Shown here: positions 1-8,470 of the stretch, piece after piece
How the letters are laid out: every line of letters starts with the position of its first letter
How positions within the stretch are numbered: position 1 is the stretch's first letter
Assembly: GCA_000320605.2 (NCBI GenBank)
Contig: KB445792.1
Coordinates: 1 to 64,000, forward strand
DNA length: 64,000 nucleotides
Reading direction: 5' to 3'
DNA from: Gelatoporia subvermispora B
Lineage: Eukaryota > Basidiomycota > Agaricomycetes > Polyporales > Gelatoporiaceae
Program-made: the position numbers and the translations under genes
Notes under the pieces: model-generated
The model's input: only the letters and a program-made list of their open reading frames with translations
Database searches by the model: none
Told to the model about the DNA's origin: nothing

Positions 1-126
1 CTAACCCCAACCCTAACCCTAACCCTAACCCTAACCCTAACCCTAACCCTAACCCTAACCCTAACCCTAACCCTAACCCTAACCTAACCCTAACCTAACC
101 CTAACCCTAACCCTAACCCTAACCCT
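1..126. repeat. Telomeric repeat array (CCCTAA)n
   Basis: About twenty copies of the hexamer CCCTAA run from the first base, with two CCTAA variants near 83-95. On the complementary strand this is TTAGGG, the common fungal telomere repeat, and its position at base 1 with the C-rich strand reading inwards marks a true left chromosome end. Confidence 0.97.
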
Positions 127-274
127 GACCTTACACACTCCGCTTGCGCGGACTTCGCAGACGTCTGGACACCGCACTCTGGTTAACAGCAACCAATCAC
201 ACCTGGTACGTTACGTTGACTGACGTCACAGCTAGTCGGGCCTTCGGCCCGGGGCGGGAGAGTCTGATGGCGAT

Positions 275-292
275 CCCTAACCTAACCCTAAC
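275..292 (+). repeat. Interstitial telomere tract
   Basis: Three imperfect CCCTAA units lie 150 bases inside the terminal array, preceded by a GC-rich hairpin (near 239-252, arms CGGGCC and GGCCCG). They have the same orientation as the terminal telomere, as expected for a former chromosome end or the 3' tail of an element that primes on telomeric DNA. Confidence 0.8.
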
Positions 293-346
293 GTACGTAC
301 TTAGACTTAATCGTCGGGTGCTTATCCAATGCTTATGCGGGTATAG

Positions 347-380
347 CCTAATCCTAACGCTAACCCTAACCGAACCTAAC
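347..380 (+). repeat. Degenerate interstitial telomere tract
   Basis: About six units related to CCTAA(C), each with a different substitution (for example CCTAAT, CCTAACG, CGAACC). The degeneracy suggests an old tract no longer maintained by telomerase. Same orientation as the terminal repeats. Confidence 0.75.
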
Positions 381-870
381 GGCTAAATCAAAGCGAATTT
401 TTCCCTTTGGGAACCCCTACACACCGTCGCAGGTTAATCCCAGCGAACGCGGACTTCACACCCCCGCGGAAGGTAAGGGACTGGTCTATTTCGCGCCGTT
501 AATCCACTCTAGGTTCCAGGACTTGCGACCTGCTGCTAGGGCGGACACTTCGAAGCGTACGCTGAAACCCGTGGGGCAAACGTACCGTAGGCGCCAAGAA
601 GTTGTTCGGCTAACTCCTCGGATCTTTCCGTGGGCGGTCGGCTCCCGGCACTGCCGGTAAGCCGGTCCATGGGGTTTCCCTGGGGTTTCCCCGCTTAAGC
701 CATTTGAAATTCCGAAACACCGGGCCGAACCAGCCCTCGGATCAAATGATGGCGCTGTTAACGCCATTGGAGGATAAGTAGTGATTGGTAAGGGCGTTTT
801 TAATTGTGCTTACACATCGGCCTCCGGCCTCCGGCCGTCGGCGCCCGCTGACGCAATTGAGTCGACTAAC

Positions 871-947
871 GTGGTCCTGATGAGTCTATATAAGACGAAA
901 CGGGTTGGCTGGGGTGGTTCCCCCAGTCCGTTGACCCAGTCGACGAC
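871..947 (+). ncRNA. Hammerhead ribozyme candidate
   Basis: All invariant core positions of a hammerhead are present in order: CTGATGA (877-883), helix II GTC/GAC (884-886 with 894-896) closed by a 7-base loop, GAAA (897-900), and the cleavage triplet GTC (939-941). Helix I pairs 871-876 with 942-947 with one G-G mismatch. Helix III runs from C901-G939 through GGGT/ACCC to a perfect inner hairpin (909-914 with 921-926), with a bulged A938. Cleavage would follow C941. Known hammerheads sit in Penelope-like retroelements and retrozymes, where they process the RNA. The bulge next to the active site and the short helices mean activity is not certain. Confidence 0.6.
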
Positions 948-960
948 TTCTAACACAGGG

Positions 961-1037
961 AGCTCTCAAAGCTCGGATAAGTATCCATCGCGCCTCTCGC
1001 TTCGCTCGAGGCGCCACCTAACCCTAACCCTAACCCT
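961..1037 (+). repeat. Structured 3' tail, copy 1, ending in telomere repeats
   Basis: The tail starts with a 30-base block (961-990) that contains two small hairpins (AGCT...AGCT and GGAT...ATCC). It continues with a 7-bp stem hairpin (990-996 with 1008-1014) around an 11-base loop, then CACCTA and CCCTAA repeats to 1037. Copy 2 at 1101 shares the same block and layout. It is interpreted as the 3' end of a telomere-targeted element. Confidence 0.75.
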
Positions 1038-1163
1038 GGCGAACGGCGAAACGGGCTTTGGGGGCGGGGGCCCCCGCCGCAGAGGGGTATATAACTAGGA
1101 AGCTCTCAAAGCTCGGATAAGTATCCATCGCACACCGAGCGAAGCGAGGTGTGCCACCTAACC
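1038..1163 (+). mobile_element. 5'-truncated second copy of the subtelomeric unit
   Basis: Immediately after the telomere repeats of copy 1, the sequence resumes at a point equivalent to the GAAAC segment of the hammerhead (GCGAAACGGG near 1047-1056 against GACGAAACGGG at 894-904). It runs through a GC-rich hairpin to the same 30-base tail block (1101-1130), a hairpin (1130-1136 with 1148-1154) and a final CACCTAACCC. A truncated copy joined head-to-tail through telomere repeats is the arrangement expected from repeated capping of a chromosome end. Confidence 0.65.
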
Positions 1164-1168
1164 CTTGC

Positions 1169-1206
1169 GGGCTCGGCTCGGGCTTTCAGAATGTCGAGCC
1201 GAGCCC
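1169..1206. repeat. Perfect 12-bp GC inverted repeat
   Basis: GGGCTCGGCTCG at 1169-1180 is the exact reverse complement of 1195-1206, with a 14-base loop. Related GGCTCGGC and GGGCCC motifs continue to about 1300, so this is a strongly foldable GC-rich block between the telomere-linked array and the first gene relic. Function unknown. Confidence 0.7.
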
Positions 1207-1669
1207 TCTGGGAGGGCCTGCAGGCGGCTCGGGCCCGGCCTGGCTCGGCTTTCGAGGGCCCGCTCGGGCCGGCTTAGGCTTCAAAGCCCGGCCCTGTGCA
1301 ACACTAGCGTCGGTATTGAGCTGATGCGCAGGGGTATATGTGCGGCCTGCAGATGTATCTGTGCGTTGGTCCAAATGGTGTGCACATAGGTATACATGTA
1401 ACGCACCGTAATGGAGCACCTTGATAGTAATGCGGCGATCACTGTGGTCATGGTGGCTCGCGTTGGTATTTAGCTGACCCGTGGCAATATATGCGCAGCC
1501 TGCGGCTGCATCTGCGCGCAGTTCCGTATGGCGTGCACATAGCGTTGCATGGAACGTGCCGCAACATCACCACGGTGCGCGTTGATGATCGATGATCTCG
1601 CGCCGCGCTCTCCTGCCCACCACATTTCTGCACTCATTATCACTCGCGCCATAGCTCATACCCCCATTA
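1207..1669. other. Subtelomeric spacer without gene
   Basis: After the GC-rich repeats there are two imperfect direct copies of a roughly 80-base segment: 1322-1392 and 1488-1552 share a stretch like TATGTGC(G)GCCTGC(A/G) followed by a TCTGYG motif and GCGTGCACATAG. No credible coding exon is seen. Confidence 0.5.
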
Positions 1670-2479
1670 ATGTCATACGGCTCTAGCGATACCGGCTTGT
1701 TCAACCCATTCGCTGCCGAGATTTACCCACCACCAGCACCGACAGATGCCAGCTGGCCCGCATGGCCATCACCCAACCCCCGGCGGCTGAGCGACACATC
1801 GTCGTACACCTCCACCTCTGGCTCTGCGTTCTCTCCAATCTCCGAGTCCGCTTCGGTCGGGAGCAGCTCACCGTCCAGCGACAGCCTCCACAACGATGCC
1901 GTGCATGACCTTGCGCAGCGCGTTCGCCAGATGGCCGGCGCCACGCTCGCCGTCCCCGTTAGTGCGCAGGTTCAGCAGCTCGCTACAGCGGGCGGGCAGA
2001 CCAAGCTGCCTACCCCCCATCTCCCGCGTCCTGCACAGTCCGCACCAGCGAAGCAGCTCACCCCTAAGGCATCCCCCGCGCCCTCCGCGTGCTTGAGGCG
2101 AAGAACGTTGATGGCGGTACAAGCTGGGACGATGTCGTTGATGCGCGCGGGTTCGTCGACGGCGTTAAGGTCGCGCGCAACATGAGCAAGGCGACGGAGT
2201 ACATCGAGTACGTGATGTCGGCTTCTGTACTGCGACTCGTGACGGCTGACGAACGAAGAGCAGGATCGCCTCAACGCGTTGGTTGCGGGCGCGGAGGCAG
2301 ATGAGATCGAAGGCGACGACGAGCGCGGTGGTGCAGACGGCGATGATGATGAGGGCGGGGACGAAGACAGCGGCGACAATGACACGCGGGTGCGGAAGCG
2401 CACCAAAGTCGCGGTGAAGGAGAAGCCCACAAGGCGGTTCGCCGTGATGACAGCAAACGGGGCACTGGCGGTGCGTTAG
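1670..2479 (+). pseudogene. Relic of a bHLH transcription factor
   Basis: The reading frame from 1670 encodes a serine/proline-rich N-terminus typical of a regulator. In another frame, near 2083-2215, it continues as ALRVLEAKN, then WDDVVDARGFVDGVKVAR and SKATEYIEY. That is the loop and second helix of a fungal SREBP-like basic helix-loop-helix domain. A third stretch (about 2263-2479) begins QDRLNALV and ends in an acidic region. The basic region and first helix, which should precede ALRVLEAKN, are missing, there is at least one frameshift (near 2075), and the second helix is shortened. A phase-compatible GT-AG intron could join the last two pieces (GT at about 2212), but the lost DNA-binding half argues for a pseudogene. 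The subtelomeric position fits decay. Confidence 0.6.
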
Positions 2480-3350
2480 TGGTCTGCATTTTGGGACGCT
2501 TCTGTTATCCTGACGCTGTTACGGCACCTAGACGATAATTGCTTCCGGCTCAGGGTGTCGTTCAAGTCTTGCATCCGCAATGCTGCCTTTGGGTCAATCG
2601 TCTGATCAATATGAAGGCGCGCCGCGAGAGGTCCTGATGGATACTACCATGCGGCGTCCGCTGTTAATTAGACCCCACATTAGCAAATCCACCTTTCGCA
2701 ACAAGCATGTCTTTGTGAGCGCAGCGCGACAACTTCGCACGAATACCTCCACGTGGCTTCGCTAGCATTGACATACCACGCACACGACGCATGGTTGGAG
2801 CCCTGCGGCGCATCAGCGTGCTGACGCAAGTTGGGATATAGTGCAATGCTGTGTCTCACTGTTGTACGACAAACTAGCACGAAAACTAACCTCAAGTCAG
2901 ACAAGTACACATAGTATACAGGCACTCACCCATAGATCACTTAACTGATGTCGGCGGTGTTGGCTTGGCGCTGCAGCGCAATTCCATTTCCGAGGATTCG
3001 GACATACCACGCGAGGGGAGCGCTGGGAAGTTCTCATGTCGACGCATGCGAATGGGCTCGCAACTGTAAAAATTTGCGAAGAGGGCTCGTGGTGAACACT
3101 AACACGAGTCACGTAGATGTCTGATGTAGGCCGCTTTGTGTGCACACATCGATGCATCACAGCCAAAGATGCTCCGCCAGCTGTGCGGTCGTCTAGTAAT
3201 CTCTTGGTTTGCTCTCTGCTCACCCACCAATATTGAGTGTGGCTACGCTCTCGCATTGCATCAGACATTTAGACGTTCGTGAGATGGTCTGTTGAATATA
3301 AGGAGAAATTGAGTAACTGAGGCGGAATCAATGTCGATGAAAGGCAGAGC
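2434..3350. repeat. Left copy of an inverted long-range duplication
   Basis: Two blocks here (2434-2632 and 2928-3350) match the reverse complement of 62216-62413 and 61580-62012, with roughly nine of ten bases the same by eye. The central parts (2633-2927 here, 62013-62215 there) do not match. On the minus strand, 2897-3268 has a 123-codon frame whose counterpart is open for 112 codons in the other copy, but no family is recognised. Block A starts at the tail of the bHLH relic, so the duplicated unit may derive from that locus. Confidence 0.85.
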
Positions 3351-3710
3351 AAACAGATAAGCGCCTGTGATCTTCACGAGTGTGATTGGGCGACAGGGAC
3401 AGGGCGCTTACCATCGAATTCCTGCTCTCATGCGAGAGGCTGGGTGGACAGTCGTAGACAGTCACAGAACAGACAGCGGACCTTTCCTGCTCATCGCTCT
3501 CGCTCGTCGACCTGTATTCAGCTAGACCGAATTCAAAGAAAACGGAACTGGTACAAGGCACGGGGCAATTGGCAGGGGGCTATCCGTGGAGAACCAGTGG
3601 CCGCGCCTGATCGTCCCCGGGCCTTCAATTATTCAGCCACATTCCCCGCATCGACCACTCCTCTTCCCTTCATCTAGTCCCAGCTCGCATCCAGCTCGCA
3701 TAAGGCGGAT

Positions 3711-6676
3711 ATGAAGGAGGGGAAGCAGCGCGCCAAGCCAGAGTCCAGTCGAGGCACGTACACCAAGCAAGCCTGCAACCACTGCAGACGACGGTGCGCC
3801 CATCCTTCCCGGTCCACACCGTAGTAGTCGTGGACCTAACCTTGTATCTTCAGGAAGAGTAAATGCGACGGGAAGATCCCTGTATGCGGGCCCTGCAATG
3901 ATACTGGACGGGCTTCCGAGGTGCGTCGATCGTAATCTTGTGCCACAGCGCTCGAGTCACACAGTCGGCCCTGCAGTGTACATGGGGCAAGGAGACGGCG
4001 AAGAAGGCGCGGACACAGCAACATTTCGAGTCGCTAGTCAACCACATCCAGACCCTCGAGCTGAAGGTCAAAGAGTTGGAAACCCAGCTCGAACACTGCC
4101 ACAGATACCACGGAGCTAACGGAACTGTGTCCAACGACGGTGCCGGCCCGTCTTTCGTACCCTCAAGCATCTCGACATCCAAACGTGAGGAAGAGGATCC
4201 CAGTTTGCGAGACGAAAGCGACTCGGCGTCGGACAACCAGGATGCGGACATAGATAATCTCATCGCCCCCACGCGGCATCTCGTAGTGCGTCGCCTTTCT
4301 ACATTTTTCCCGTGTTCAACTTGAACGTATCGGGCCTGCCTCTAGCTGCGCGAGAGCCATCTCGAGCTCTACGGCCCTACGTCTATCTTCCGCCTCGCCC
4401 CCGAGCGCGCCTCTCCCTCGACTGACGACCCAGGGCGCGAGTCACAAGAACCGCCACCCCTCTCCGACACGCACTCCTCCTACTTCGACTGGTCGCGGCA
4501 CCTCCCGCCCGAAGTACCGCTCTCGCGCGCGGAGCACGACCGGCTGCTCGACCTGCTGTTCAAGTTCTTCACCTCGTGGGGCCTGCGCATCGTGCCCGAG
4601 CTCTTCCTACGAGACATGCACCGGTCGCTCAGTCGCTCGCCAGGGCAACCCGAGCCGGAGACGGCGCACTACTCGCCGATGCTGCACAATGCGATTATTG
4701 CGCTCGCGACGGCATTTTCGGATGACCCACGGATCCGGGACGATACAGTACGGGAGATATTCGCGACCAAGGCGAAGAGTTACATCGAGAGCGAGTGCGA
4801 GAAGCCGAGCATCAGCGTCGTCAATGCGCTCTCGACGATCGCGAGCTTCCACTCGTCCCGCGGAGAGCAGACGCTCGGTTTCATGTACTTTGGTGAGTCA
4901 TCAGGCGATCCGCCGATGACACCGCTGACGGCTAGTTGGAACTGCATAGGCATGAGCGGTAGGATGTCACAAGCTCGTAAGCGTCGGTATACATCCAGCC
5001 TGAGACGCCGTCTCACAGGTTCTGCGCACAGTGGGCCTCGGATTCGACAGCTCTCCCTGGGTCAACGCGGGGCACATCACGCATGCTGACATGATCGATC
5101 GGAATTGGGCGTACTGGGTCACATTCTCCCAGGTAGAATAATCCCATAAGTTGTCCTGGGCTGCCGCTGATTGGTACCTTATGTCCCAGGACATCTGCTG
5201 GTCATTATACGTTGGCCGTGACTGTTGTGTATCACCACCGAATGAGAAGCGGCCAATCCCGGTGCCCTTTGTCGATTCGGAGATCGACCGCAGACCATGG
5301 ACCTATGGACCTGCGAAGGTCCCGGCACAACCGAGTTACGTCGCGACTACGTTTGCCGCGAGCTGTGAGCTGTTGCGAATAGCAAGGCGTATTATGGACT
5401 TTCTGTGCGTCTCATTTTGTTACCTGGATGCTGATCAGATGTCATGAAACTCCTGCAGGAATGCGTTGGGTTGCCAGACCCGTCGCGAGTCAAATCTGTC
5501 GCTCGTGAGCGAGATCGAGTGCGTCGATCGTGTTTTGATTTCTCTGAGCACCTCTCTCATGAATATTCACTCAGCATCCAACTGAATGAGTGGAAAGACA
5601 ACCTCGCACCCGAAGCCGATCTTACCGCAGCCAGTCGCCAGAATGGCATCCCACACAAACTGATGCTGCACATGTCGTATTGGTGGCTGTTCATTCTTCT
5701 CCACCGGCCGTTCTACCGGCGCTCGAAGCATCACACGAGCAACGTCCCCGAGATCGACCACGTCAAAGTAGGTGCACCCCAATTGTAGCCCAACTTTGCT
5801 GACACGGATCTGCATCCGCATCTGCAGCTCGTCAATCGCGCGGCAGAGAACATCATGATCCTCCTCGGGATCTGGCAGGAGAAGTACAGCCTGCGCTACG
5901 TGCCCGTGACGCTCATCCAGATCATCTTCTGCGCGGGCACAAGCTTCGTGCTCTCCGCCGTGCATGCAACGTCAGGTCCGCGCCTGGGCCGCGTCGCACT
6001 CTCGACGGCCCTCTCGCACGCGGAACAGTGCATCCACTACCTCAATCAGTGCGGGCGCTCGTGGGAATGTGGCAACATCGTTGGCGAGATCCTCTCGAAC
6101 GTCCTGCACGCGCAGCTGAAGCCGCGCCTCCTACTCCGTGCCGTGGACCCTACCTCTGCGCTTCCCATGGCGTCCATCGATTGCTCGCGGGGCTACCAGC
6201 ACGACGAGCGCGGCTCACAGCCGTCCTCCGCGTCTCCCGCCTCCACCAGCACAGACGCGCACATCAGCCCGAACAGTGCGGCGGAGTGGTACGCCGGAAC
6301 GCCTGCACCGCCCGAGTGGGGCCCGCCGCAGGCTACGCTGGCGGAGCCGCCCGCGTCCGCACCGGCCGGCCAGACGCTGTTCTGCGGCGCGCCGTACGAC
6401 GACCTGCTGCGCGACATCGACATGGACCTCAACTTCACGAACATGGATCTCGGCATTGTGCGCGGGCAGCCGCTCTCGAACCAGCCGTACATGGGCTTCG
6501 GGCTCCCGATCCCGCCCCCACCTCCACCGCAACAACAGCAGGGCGCGCCGTTCGACGTACCGTTTGAGCCGCAGCAGCAGCAGGTCACACTCGACTTCAG
6601 CCAGGAGGAGCTCGCCGTTATGGACCAGATCCTCCGCCAGCAATTCGCGCACCCGATGAACTTTGCGCAGTCATAG
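3711..6676 (+). CDS. Zn2Cys6 transcription factor with fungal-specific TF domain
   Basis: Nuclear DNA-binding regulator of the Gal4 type, 816 residues. Ten exons: 3711-3793, 3854-3920, 3977-4285, 4346-4892, 4950-4976, 5032-5132, 5190-5404, 5459-5518, 5575-5767, 5828-6676. All introns are 54-60 bases and phases agree. The binuclear zinc cluster lies at residues 22-51 (six cysteines beginning CNHCRRRKSKC and ending in ASEC), followed by a short coiled-coil linker (about 59-90). The middle homology domain follows, with phrases typical of it such as ALGLGFD, WAYWVTFSQDICWSLYVGRD and YWWLFILLHRPFYRR. The C-terminus is rich in proline and glutamine and may be an activation region. The 27-base exon 5 and the acceptor at 3976 were chosen because they restore the sixth cysteine and the conserved core. 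Target genes are unknown. Confidence 0.92.
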
Positions 6677-7620
6677 ACAATCTGGCTCCCGCGCAAACGC
6701 GGAGCCTCCAGCGGCCCAGTAAGAGATTGCAGTGGAGATGGACTCGGGGCCGGCGGCCTGGCGCGGGGCTGCGGCGGCGTACGATCTCTACCCCACGCGT
6801 TGTGCCTTGCCGCCTGCCCCGTGGCGGTGCGGTCATCACACACGGCTTCACCCCGACCCAGGGCGCCGCCATCCTCGAACCTCGCAAAAGAACGTTGCGT
6901 CGTCCCTCAGTAACTATCACGGTATGCCTTATGGCAGGTTCAGACACTCCCCATACATATATGCGGCGCACACCGCGCCGCGCTAGACCGTCTGCCTGCG
7001 CACACAAACTAAATGTATCGAAACGCTCGGATATCTTTGCAATACCTACCTTCCCTCCTCATCGATGTTGTAACTATGTATACCACTGCTACCACTGCCT
7101 GCCGCAAGGCGGCGTTGTTTTCTGCTGCGTTAACTTGTCAGGCGCACGTTGAGCGCGGTTCGTCGTCTTGCCGACGATCAGGGCGTTGTAAACATTCGCG
7201 CTTTGTGGTTATGCCGAGTCGGAGCGCTGTAGATGCCCTGTAAACAAGGATTACTGTTGGAGGAAACTTTTCCAAGATTTAAGCACCCAGTGTCGCTGTA
7301 GAGTAATATATTATTATATATGAGTCGGCATGGCGTGCCACTAGCTACAGTCCAGTGGGGGCCAGCACACGATAGCAGGTGCATGGTGCATAGACAATAC
7401 ACGATCAAGCAAGGCAGTGTAAGGACAAGAGGAAAGTGGGGATTCGCCGGTTTGGAAAAATGGTCATACAATGGTGTGATAGGGTGCGCGGTATCGTAAG
7501 ATTGAGGACGAAAGCTAGTATTAATGAGCAATAGTACAACGCCTCTACCGTCAACGCGTCAGATGGGATAGGCGACTTGAACGAACGATCAACGCACCTG
7601 GCATAGATCAGGGATCGTCG
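6677..7620. other. Intergenic, convergent 3' regions
   Basis: This lies between the stop of the Zn2Cys6 regulator and the stop of the minus-strand proline-rich gene. No convincing exon is seen. It contains an AT-rich ATATATTATTATATAT stretch near 7306-7321 that probably belongs to the 3' flanks. Confidence 0.5.
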
Positions 7621-8470
7621 CTATCGCAATTTCCGTAGGCTATGCAGGATTGTTTGGTAATCCTCTTCGACCAACCGCTTCCCGTTGTATTCGCGCACCC
7701 ATTTGCGGCTCCAACGCTTGTCGTCCGGAGGGAGGTCGACCACGAGTTTCATACTGACGGGCGGGGGTTGTTTCGTCGTCCCAGATCGGGCACGGTCACT
7801 ACTTGACCGGTCCTCCACGAGATACACAACATCTCGGATCTCCGTTGGTGGAGCTGGAGGGGTCACGGGATTGCGCACGACGTGTCGGTCCTTCTCGGGG
7901 ACTGGAGGCGGGGTTTCTTCGACAAAACCGAGGTCCTTCATGTGCCGTGTCAGTGCGTCTTCGCGCCTCCTGCGCAACCCGTCGGACCCTGGAATGGCGA
8001 ACGTGATCGGGGATAGTGGGGAGTCATACGCTATTTTGGCAATGCCTGAGGATGGTGGAGGAATGTTGATGTGCAAGGATTTCTTGGGGGCAGGGGACAT
8101 TGGATGCTTCGACGGGTGCGCAGAGTATGTCACGGCGGTACGATTCGATGGCCGTGCCTTCAATGAACTGGACCGAGGAGGCACTTTGGGAAGAGATTCG
8201 CTTCTCGGGGGATTTGGCAAGGGCCTTAGGGAACGTGAGCTAGTGCGTGGGGGAGGAGCACTCATCGGAGGAGCTGGAAGGGGACGTCGTATGGATGAAC
8301 CTGCCGAGAATGAGGTTTGGACGGAGGATGCACTTGATGTGCTGGGCTGGCAATAGAATTGGGCGGACTTTGAGGTCGTCAGTGTTGACGTGCAAGACCA
8401 TGATGAAGACATGAGTGCTTCGGTATTCTGGATTATACGTCGTGAGCTGCAGGGGAGGTTGAAAAGCCAT
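7621..8470 (-). CDS. Proline-rich hypothetical protein (agaricomycete family)
   Basis: The reliable part is the exon 8346-7621, 242 codons, rich in proline, serine and arginine with repeated PLP-x-PP motifs. It ends in a conserved-looking segment with WSRKWVREYNGKRLVEEDY and a final LRKLR. I recall similar proline-rich proteins with such a W...KRW.E tail in agaricomycetes but know no function. The start is uncertain. One model adds exon 8470-8399 (MAFQPPLQL...) joined over a 52-base intron with a weak GTCTTG donor and a good CTGAC branch site, giving 265 residues. Alternatively the same frame stays open upstream to 8517 without an intron (298 residues), but that extension looks less coding-like. 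Confidence 0.6.

Larger units (their letters stand above)
127..1037 (+). mobile_element. Subtelomeric retroelement-like unit (Penelope/Coprina-like candidate)
   Basis: Directly inside the telomere lies about 900 bases with no long reading frame. It holds interstitial telomere tracts at 275-292, 347-380 and 1017-1037, GC-rich hairpins, a hammerhead ribozyme core (871-947) and a structured tail (961-1014) that ends in CCCTAA repeats. Endonuclease-lacking Penelope-like elements of basidiomycetes (Coprina) are known to sit at telomeres with their 5' ends towards the chromosome end, capped by telomere repeats, and to carry short telomere tracts near their 3' ends; Penelope elements of other organisms carry hammerhead motifs. 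The layout here matches in orientation and order. No reverse transcriptase is visible, so this could be a non-autonomous or 5'-truncated relic, or another subtelomeric family. The element boundaries are inferred. Confidence 0.5.

Noticed and set aside
990..1020. Helitron 3' end (hairpin followed by CTAA)
   Set aside because: The hairpin plus CTRR resemblance is weak: the spacing is too short, the CTAA belongs to the telomere repeat, and no Rep/helicase or 5' TC end is visible. The Penelope-like reading explains more.
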